The translations under genes were made by a program, and so were the position numbers. This document shows, piece after piece, positions 58,513 to 64,000 of a DNA stretch of 64,000 nucleotides. The stretch comes from Planktothricoides sp. SR001 (GTDB lineage Bacteria > Cyanobacteriota > Cyanobacteriia > Cyanobacteriales > Laspinemataceae), in NCBI RefSeq assembly GCF_001276715.1, contig NZ_LIUQ01000004.1, positions 1 to 64,000 on the forward strand. Reading direction: 5' to 3'. Numbering within the stretch: the stretch's first letter is position 1; each line of letters starts with the position of its first letter. The notes below the pieces were generated by a model. It was not told where the DNA came from and searched no databases. It was given only the letters and a program-made list of their open reading frames with translations.

Positions 58513-59286
58513 TTAATTGATCGAAGGCAAGGTCTCAATTTTAGACGGCAAAGTGGCTGGCTGTTTTATGTCAGTCTCAGATGGCATGGTGTTCGTTTCG
58601 GGGGATTCTGTTTCGGGGGATTCTGTTTCGGGGGATTCTGTTTCGGGGGATTCTGTTTCGGGGGATTCTGTTTCCGTGATTTCTTCCCTGGGAGGCAAAT
58701 TATCCAGTTTTTTGCTTTCTTCTTTGGGGGTTTCCTCCGTGGGAACTACGACATCAGCACTTAGGGATGCATCAAAGAAATAAACGCGATCGCAATATTG
58801 AATTTTGCTAGAACAAATAGTTTCAATTGCGATATTACTAATATTGCTGACATCGAGGGCTAAAACGACTCGTTCTCCCGATGACACCGTATTGACGGAA
58901 GCTTGTTCGCCATCTAAATAGACAATCACTTGATTGGCAGGACTGGCACTATGTCGATCGCGCATTCCAAATTCCAACTTCAGACTTTGGAAATTTTTTT
59001 TCTTAGATGTTTCAGTATCTTCACTTTGGCGGATTCTACAGGCGAGAGACGCAAATTGGCTGCCCGGTCCCAGAAACATCACCGATCGATAAACTTCTCT
59101 ACCGACCGAAACATCTTCTACTTCCCGTCGCCATCGTCCAGGACTTTCGCTGACACATTGCGCTTCAAATAACCAAGCTAAACGGGATTCGTCTTTTGCT
59201 TGGGCGAGGAAAGGACTTAAGGGCAGGATCGCAACCGACAGGACGCCAGCGGCAAGTAATTTAGCGATCAACTGGGTTGTTTGCAT
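58513..59286 (-). CDS. Exported protein with PETES repeat tail
   Basis: 257 residues. A signal peptide (MQTTQLIAKLLAAGVLSVAI, cleavage probably after AQA near 29) indicates export. The mature part (about 30-180) contains two Cys pairs (CVSESPGRWRREVEDVSVG; ICSSKIQYCDRVYFFDASL) and appears globular; I do not recognise the family. The C-terminal 70 residues are low complexity: SPETE repeated five times, encoded by perfect 15-bp repeats (58596-58670), then a Pro/Ser/Thr-rich end. Such acidic, disordered tails often act as periplasmic or cell-wall spacers. The 15-bp unit preserves frame, so tail length can vary without breaking the protein. Confidence 0.7.
   Translation of the reverse strand: MQTTQLIAKLLAAGVLSVAILPLSPFLAQAKDESRLAWLFEAQCVSESPGRWRREVEDVSVGREVYRSVMFLGPGSQFASLACRIRQSEDTETSKKKNFQSLKLEFGMRDRHSASPANQVIVYLDGEQASVNTVSSGERVVLALDVSNISNIAIETICSSKIQYCDRVYFFDASLSADVVVPTEETPKEESKKLDNLPPREEITETESPETESPETESPETESPETESPETNTMPSETDIKQPATLPSKIETLPSIN
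58596..58670. repeat. Five 15-bp repeats in the exported protein gene
   Basis: TTTCGGGGGATTCTG five times, perfect, encoding the SPETE units on the minus strand. Confidence 0.92.
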
Positions 59287-59460
59287 AGGGGAAAAGAAAA
59301 GCTAACAGATTTTAAATTCTCTGATCATATCGAATCTATTTCCAGGGGATCGCCACCGAGCGGATTTCTTTAGCCGTTGATGATTGGCGATCAGGGTTTT
59401 CCCGTCTAGTCTGGAAGGTTGAATCCTCAGAACCCAGACCAGACTGAGGTTGAATGATGT

Positions 59461-59568
59461 TTATTTTTTACTCGTAAACACGGTGGTAAACATCATCAGC
59501 ATTCCACCGAGGAATAGCGCGATCGCCAATCCACCCGCAATCCAATTTTCTAGTTCAGTAATTTCCAT
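59461..59568 (-). CDS. Possible 35-residue single-helix membrane peptide
   Basis: A frame from ATG 59566-59568 to TAA 59461-59463 reads MEITELENWIAGGLAIALFL, then GGMLMMFTTVFTSKK: an acidic N-terminus, one hydrophobic helix and a basic C-terminus. This is the form of the small subunits of photosynthetic or NDH complexes, though I do not recognise it as PetG, PetL, PetM, PsaM, PsbX or Psb30. No strong ribosome binding site precedes it. Too short for usual gene calling, it deserves a homology check. Confidence 0.45.
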   Translation of the reverse strand: MEITELENWIAGGLAIALFLGGMLMMFTTVFTSKK

Positions 59569-59768
59569 GAGAGGTCGTTGCACTCTTTTAGATACTCTTA
59601 CTTATTATCATCTCATAGTGATCGCCTGCTTGAACCTATTACTGAGTCTTCGGATGCCCAAGTAGGCGATCGCGGTGAATCCTTGAGACCTCGTGGCTGA
59701 TGTTTTCTCGGAAATACAGCCGTGTTTCGGCTCTGATTTACTGATGTTCTTTTAACTGACATTAACCA

Positions 59769-60179
59769 TTGACTGAAATGATTGACAGGATTTTTGCCTT
59801 TTCCCACACTCACTGCCTTGCCATTTGTGGCTTTTTGGTGCCCGCGAACCTGCTGGCCACCTTACAAACCATGATTTTTACCCCTTGGCCTCGATTTCGT
59901 TCACGGGTGCCGATCCTCGTCACCATTGCCAGCTTGTATGCCTTGGCGATGGTATTTCACGTTTTTACCTGGTTTGCCGTTGGGGTCGTGATGGCGCCGA
60001 CCTTTATTTTGCTATTTTTAGCCTGCGTTTGTTTAACGATTAATGGTTGGGCGATCGCACATCCTGCCAGTCTTAGTCAACTCTTACTGCAACTTTGGCA
60101 CTGGTTGAAATTGTTAGGCAATCATTTGGCCATAACATTTCCCCTGCGTTCGGTACAATCTTCGGTGAATCCCGATTAA
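59769..60179 (+). CDS. Small multi-pass membrane protein, function unknown
   Basis: 136 residues with three or four hydrophobic segments: about 10-33 (HCLAICGFLVPANLLATLQ), 45-68 (VPILVTIASLYALAMVFHVF), 70-92 (FAVGVVMAPTFILLFLACVC) and possibly 105-125. The loop FTPWPRFRSR is basic, suggesting a cytoplasmic side. No catalytic motif is seen. It could be a conserved cyanobacterial membrane protein, but I cannot name a family. The start used is TTG or the ATG three codons in; neither has a clear ribosome binding site. The neighbours are small membrane proteins too, with no evident operon. Confidence 0.6.
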   Translation: MTEMIDRIFAFSHTHCLAICGFLVPANLLATLQTMIFTPWPRFRSRVPILVTIASLYALAMVFHVFTWFAVGVVMAPTFILLFLACVCLTINGWAIAHPASLSQLLLQLWHWLKLLGNHLAITFPLRSVQSSVNPD

Positions 60180-60180
60180 C

Positions 60181-60282
60181 CGACAGGATTTACGCAGAAA
60201 CCGGGTAATTGACGAAAATCTCTGTAATCCCACCAAAATTGTCATAGAAACCCGGTTTCTAGATCATGCGTAAATCCTGTCG
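60181..60282. repeat. 102-bp foldback element
   Basis: CGACAGGATTTACGC at 60181-60195 is perfectly inverted as GCGTAAATCCTGTCG at 60268-60282. Just inside are AGAAACCGGG (60196-60205) and its approximate inverse CCCGGTTTCT (60251-60260). Non-coding, between two small membrane-protein genes. Confidence 0.85.
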
Positions 60283-60322
60283 CTCAAATTAATTTGCTCA
60301 AATTAATTTGCTCAAATTAATT
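60283..60322. repeat. 14-bp tandem repeat
   Basis: CTCAAATTAATTTG at 60283-60296 and 60297-60310 plus 12 bases of a third copy, directly after the foldback element and upstream of the 83-residue gene. Confidence 0.85.
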
Positions 60323-60362
60323 CAAAGTCAATCACAAAGTCAAACACAAATTTTAGCCCACG

Positions 60363-60614
60363 ATGAAAGATAAACTTTTGAATGGATTAAACATATTCTT
60401 AATGGTCGATGTATTCTTCGTACTATTAAGCTTTTTTTGGTTTGCGATCGCCCTGGTCGGTCGTTCCATTGGCGTTCCCCTAGGGTTTGACCTTTGGTAT
60501 AGCCTCTGGGAGCCGGTTTTTACCCCCGCGATCGGCATTCTCATGGCCGGTGCCATTCTCACCGGCATCATTAACTGGATTTCTAAAAGGCTTAGTTCCC
60601 CCACCGCCAAATAA
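60363..60614 (+). CDS. Small two-helix membrane protein, function unknown
   Basis: 83 residues with two clear hydrophobic segments: about 9-32 (LNIFLMVDVFFVLLSFFWFA) and 51-72 (PVFTPAIGILMAGAILTGII), separated by a short loop containing GRSIGVPLGFDLW, and a basic tail (WISKRLSSPTAK). The frame is clean and composition is normal, so it is likely a genuine gene; I recall similar proteins in cyanobacteria, without function. It may act as a small subunit or assembly factor of a membrane complex; this is speculation. The ATG at 60363 follows CCCACG rather than a good ribosome binding site. Confidence 0.6.
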   Translation: MKDKLLNGLNIFLMVDVFFVLLSFFWFAIALVGRSIGVPLGFDLWYSLWEPVFTPAIGILMAGAILTGIINWISKRLSSPTAK

Positions 60615-60890
60615 CCAGTTCAGTCACAATATTCCCTGTAGGGACACGGGCTTTCGCCGTGTCCTTATTTACATATATCTTAATCTATATCTAATACAAA
60701 TTAAAAAAAAATTGCTCCAATTCTAAAGTTTATTTTGGCGCCATTGCCCACCTAATGCTAACTATTGTAAATAATAGAAGTTTTTTACCAGCCTAAAAAA
60801 TATAAACTTTCTTTAAAAAACGTAACATCATTACCCCAATCAAAATTTTAACGTTAAATTAGAAAAAATGGGTTTACAGGGAAAAAAGCC

Positions 60891-62078
60891 ATGCTTGCGA
60901 TCGATCAAATCATCCAAGACCGTTATCAACTCCAAGGGCAATTAAGTGATAATCCCGTCCGGCAAACTTGGCTGGCCAGAGATTTATCAGCCACGGAAAT
61001 TGAGCGACAATTAGTGGTGATAAAATTCTTAGCATTTGGTGGCCTAGTCCAGTGGGAACACTTAAAACTATTTGAACGAGAAGCCAACGTATTAAAACAA
61101 CTGGATTATCCGCGCATTCCCAAATATTATGATTATTTTCATCTCGATGACCAAACCCTTTGGTTTGGCTTAGTCCAGCAATATATACCAGGTAAATCCC
61201 TAAAACAATTACAAATTGAAGGGAAACGCTTTACCGAATCAGAAGTGCGGGAAATCGCTAAACAAGCATTAAATATCCTGATTTATCTGCACGAACTGAA
61301 TCCCCAAGTTTTACACCGGGATATTAAACCCAGTAACTTAATTTTGGACAACAAAGGTTGCCTTTACTTAATTGATTTTGGTTCGGTGCAAGATTCATCT
61401 CCTGGGATAGGATCTACTTTCACCGTCGTCGGCACATTCGGTTATGCCCCAATGGAACAATATGGCGGCAGAACTGTCCCCGCTTCTGACCTTTATGCCC
61501 TCGGTGCCACCTTAATTCATTTACTCAGTGGCACTTCACCCGCAGATTTACCCCAATATGATGCCCATATTCAATTTCGTCATTTAGTTAATGCTAGTCC
61601 CAGCTTTTTGCAGTGGCTAGAAATGCTAACCGAACCATCCGTAGAAAAACGCCCAAACTCTGCTCGTGAAGCGAAAAATATGCTGGAATCTGGCATTATT
61701 TTAAGTAAAGAAAATCCCGAAAAAGTTGCCAGTAATTTTGTCAATAATTCGGGACAAGGGGGTTTATTTGACTCCTCTGTACCCGTCCCCGATGAAATTA
61801 AAGGTTGGAATTGGGGTGCTTTTTTGTTTCCCCAATTTTGGCCATTGACCAATCAAACTTGGATTGGATTGTTATCCTGGGCGCCGTTTATTGGGCCATT
61901 TATGACCTTTGTCCTCGCTTATAAAGGCAATGAATGGGCTTGGAAAAGTCGCAAATGGCGCAGTATTGAGCAATTTAAAGCCCACCAACGGGGCTGGACG
62001 ATCGCCGGACTTCTGTTTGGGATTCCCGTATCTGTGGCTATTTGGGTCAGTGCGATCGCCTTTCTGATTGACTTGTAA
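60891..62078 (+). CDS. Ser/Thr protein kinase with C-terminal membrane module
   Basis: 395 residues. Hanks-type kinase domain (about 11-265): Lys45 in LVVIKFLAFG, catalytic loop LHRDIKPSNLIL with Asp144, metal-binding Asp162 of IDFGSVQ, activation segment VVGTFGYAPMEQYGG and SDLYALGATLIHLLSG. The glycine-rich loop is poor (GQLSDNPVRQTW), yet all catalytic residues remain, so activity is likely. After a linker comes GWNWGAFLFPQFWPLTNQTW, a small membrane module, with hydrophobic stretches about 307-345 and 368-393. This kinase-plus-membrane layout is frequent in cyanobacteria. Targets are unknown. The ATG at 60891 is preceded by CAGGGAAAAAAG. A hairpin follows at 62109-62136. Confidence 0.88.
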   Translation: MLAIDQIIQDRYQLQGQLSDNPVRQTWLARDLSATEIERQLVVIKFLAFGGLVQWEHLKLFEREANVLKQLDYPRIPKYYDYFHLDDQTLWFGLVQQYIPGKSLKQLQIEGKRFTESEVREIAKQALNILIYLHELNPQVLHRDIKPSNLILDNKGCLYLIDFGSVQDSSPGIGSTFTVVGTFGYAPMEQYGGRTVPASDLYALGATLIHLLSGTSPADLPQYDAHIQFRHLVNASPSFLQWLEMLTEPSVEKRPNSAREAKNMLESGIILSKENPEKVASNFVNNSGQGGLFDSSVPVPDEIKGWNWGAFLFPQFWPLTNQTWIGLLSWAPFIGPFMTFVLAYKGNEWAWKSRKWRSIEQFKAHQRGWTIAGLLFGIPVSVAIWVSAIAFLIDL

Positions 62079-62108
62079 CATAAAGCGGGAGAATTCCTCA
62101 CAAATCAA

Positions 62109-62136
62109 GCAGGGGCTGGTTTGAACCCGCCCCTGC
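62109..62136. terminator. Hairpin between Ser/Thr kinase and pyk
   Basis: GCAGGGGC at 62109-62116 pairs perfectly with GCCCCTGC at 62129-62136 around a 12-nt loop. It lies between convergent genes and could serve both; there is no T-run. Confidence 0.5.
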
Positions 62137-62235
62137 TGAAACCTACCCCAGAATCAAGAATAACCAATAACGAATAACCAATAACTGTCAACGGCAAGCG
62201 GAAACGCCACACGCTGATAGCTAATTAATAGCTAA

Positions 62236-64000
62236 TTAAGGAGTCAGAATCGTATCAGTTGAACTCGTACCCGTAGCACCGGAATAGACTAAACCCCGCT
62301 CGAGATCCATCGTCAGAATCGATCCTTCGCGAATCTTTTTCGTAGCATTTTTCACCCCCACCATCACGGGAATCCCTAAACGCAAGCCAATGACGGCTGC
62401 ATGGCTGGTGAGACTCTCTTCTTCAGTAATCACTCCGGCTGCTTTTCTAATCGCATCAATATAATCAGCGGTAGTTTTGGGGGCAACCAGAATTTCTCCA
62501 GGGTTAAAATTGGCAACTTCCAAGGGGCGATCGGCAACTCTAGCCCGACCACTAATCGACCCTTGACCCAAACCGACCCCTTTGCCGAGTACAGACGTGA
62601 CCACTTCTACCTTAATTAAGTCAGTAGATCCCGACATCCCTTGCAAAGTACCCGCCGTCATTACCACTAAATCCCCTTCGGTCAGGAATTCGTTTTCCAT
62701 CGCCACATTAATCGCCGCTTGGAAAGTTTGACCCGTAGAAGGTAAATCCAGGACTAGCAAGGGTTTAACCCCCCAAACCACCTGAAGTTGACGCGCCACA
62801 TAAACATGGGGTGTGATCGCCAAAATCGGCGTGTGAGGGCGAAACTTGGAAACATTCCGGGCTGTCGCTCCAGATTTTGTCATGGTCATAATTGCCGCTG
62901 CATGGAGTTGTTGAGCAATTTTCCCCACCGCTTGACTGATGGCATTGGGAATAGATAACCCGGTTTCTTGAGTTGTAATTTTACCGATCGCCTGATCCCG
63001 TTCAATGCGACAAGCAATCCGGGCCATTGTTTCCACCGCTTCCACGGGATATTTGCCCACCGCTGTTTCGTTGGAAAGCATCACCGCATCGGTGCCATCC
63101 AGAATAGCGTTCGCCACATCGGAGATTTCTGCACGGGTAGCCCGAGGGCTGCTCACCATGCTATCCAACATTTGCGTGGCGGTAATCACCGGAATTCCCA
63201 AACGGTTGCAAGTAGTAATTAAGCGTTTTTGGATAATCGGCACTTCTTCAGCGGGAATTTCTACCCCTAAGTCGCCGCGAGCTACCATCACCCCATCGCA
63301 GAGAGAGAGAATAGCTTCCATTTGCTCAACCGCTTCGTGCTTTTCGATTTTGGCAATCACCGGCACATTCTTATCGGCACTGGAGATAAACTCTTTGATT
63401 TCTAAGATGTCTTGGGGGTTACGCACGAAACTCATGGCCACCCAGTCTACTCCTTGGTCAAGACCAAAGAGTAAATCTTCCCGGTCTTTTTCCGTTAGGG
63501 CTTTAATCGAGAGATACACTCCCGGAAAGTTTACCCCTTTGTTGTTGGAAAGGACGCCACCAACCACCACTCGACAATGAAGATTACCGGATTCACGATC
63601 GATTTTGTCCACGAACATTTCCACCCGTCCATCATCAAGGAGAATGGTGGCGCCTTCGGGAACTTCATCGGCGAGGCGATCGTAGGTGACACAAGCGATC
63701 TCTTGGTTGCAAGCCACGGGGCGGCTGGTTAGGATAAAGCTATCCCCTTTTTTAACCTGAATTGAGCCTTTTTCAAATTTGCCCAAGCGAATTTTTGGCC
63801 CTTGCAGGTCTTGTAAGATGCCGACGGGCTGATTCAGTTCAAAGGAAACCTGACGGATCAAGCGGATACTCCGCTGATGATCTTCGTGACTCCCATGAGA
63901 AAAGTTCAGGCGTAAAGTGGTTGCACCTGCTTCGATTAAATCGCGCAACACTTCTGGTTTACTGGTTGCCGGTCCAATAGTGGCGACAATCTTTGTCCGA
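62236..64000 (-). CDS. pyk: Pyruvate kinase, N-terminus beyond window
   Basis: Glycolytic enzyme making pyruvate and ATP from phosphoenolpyruvate. At least 588 residues are visible; the frame is open to the window edge, where it reads RTKIVATIGPATSKPEVLRD, so only the first few residues are missing. Catalytic blocks: TTLRLNFSHGSHEDH, LQDLQGPKIRLG, PVIAKIEKHEAVEQM with the active Lys, VMVARGDLGVEIP and VITATQMLDSM. After the C-domain an extra PEP-utiliser phosphohistidine-like domain (about the last 100 residues; LTSHAAVIGLRLGIPVMVG) is present, as in cyanobacterial and Bacillus-type pyruvate kinases. It is the functional counterpart of ppsA. The stop is at 62236-62238, convergent with the Ser/Thr kinase. 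Confidence 0.93.
   Translation of the reverse strand, partial: RTKIVATIGPATSKPEVLRDLIEAGATTLRLNFSHGSHEDHQRSIRLIRQVSFELNQPVGILQDLQGPKIRLGKFEKGSIQVKKGDSFILTSRPVACNQEIACVTYDRLADEVPEGATILLDDGRVEMFVDKIDRESGNLHCRVVVGGVLSNNKGVNFPGVYLSIKALTEKDREDLLFGLDQGVDWVAMSFVRNPQDILEIKEFISSADKNVPVIAKIEKHEAVEQMEAILSLCDGVMVARGDLGVEIPAEEVPIIQKRLITTCNRLGIPVITATQMLDSMVSSPRATRAEISDVANAILDGTDAVMLSNETAVGKYPVEAVETMARIACRIERDQAIGKITTQETGLSIPNAISQAVGKIAQQLHAAAIMTMTKSGATARNVSKFRPHTPILAITPHVYVARQLQVVWGVKPLLVLDLPSTGQTFQAAINVAMENEFLTEGDLVVMTAGTLQGMSGSTDLIKVEVVTSVLGKGVGLGQGSISGRARVADRPLEVANFNPGEILVAPKTTADYIDAIRKAAGVITEEESLTSHAAVIGLRLGIPVMVGVKNATKKIREGSILTMDLERGLVYSGATGTSSTDTILTP

Noticed and set aside
1-64000. Stop-codon reassignment or programmed readthrough as a general explanation for in-frame stops
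   Set aside because: TAA, TAG and TGA are all found inside genes and all also serve as normal ends here, so no single recoding rule fits. Pseudogenes or sequence errors are simpler.

Overview
The window reads as cyanobacterial chromosome. Markers are petN (cytochrome b6f), two gas-vesicle genes (gvpG and a frameshifted gvpV-like gene), a CHAT/DUF928/CHASE2 cluster, many multi-PAS sensor kinases, very frequent HIP1 octamers (GCGATCGC) and abundant short interspersed palindromes. Gas vesicles and the heavy load of low-complexity repeats fit a filamentous Oscillatoriales-like organism; this is inference, since no rRNA marker is present. I recognised no tRNA, rRNA or CRISPR array.

Layout. 1-4 kb: decayed CHAT and DUF928 genes, then an intact CHASE2 histidine kinase and a DUF167 protein. 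4-15 kb: a small Cys-rich protein, a 1228-residue PAS/GAF kinase, lnt, gyrA and an HDAC-family deacetylase. 15-20 kb: a 300-bp foldback repeat, an intact DUF262 protein and ppsA. 20-25 kb: antitoxin remnants and a restriction-modification pair. 25-31 kb: a broken protease-TPR gene, DUF29 plus a dead partial copy, and acnB. 32-38 kb: a PAS/GAF/GGDEF/EAL gene split by a stop, gvpV-like, gvpG, a DJ-1/PfpI protein and petN. 39-46 kb: a 1588-residue CBS/PAS kinase, an RluE-type pseudouridine synthase and a damaged HEPN/DUF262 pair. 46-57 kb: a double-domain phosphofructokinase and a surface-polysaccharide region (three GT4 glycosyltransferases, a methyltransferase, a WecB/TagA/CpsF transferase) hosting a tnpB-only insertion. 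57-64 kb: ygfZ, small membrane or secreted proteins, a Ser/Thr kinase and pyk running off the right edge.

How genes relate. pfk, pyk, ppsA and acnB cover opposing glycolytic/gluconeogenic steps and the TCA entry but are scattered, not an operon. Clear functional groups are the C5-methyltransferase plus its 511-residue partner (23 bp apart), the polysaccharide glycosyltransferases, and the CHAT/DUF928/CHASE2 and DUF262/HEPN modules.

The most striking property is gene decay by point nonsense changes (TAA, TAG and TGA) in genes whose homology continues in the same frame beyond the stop, together with short repeats that have entered genes: two purine/pyrimidine foldback elements in frame inside lnt, a 48-bp palindromic doublet in frame in a sensor kinase, a palindrome that kills a DUF29 copy at a HIP1 site, and a 15-bp dispersed repeat exactly where the second DUF262 gene stops.
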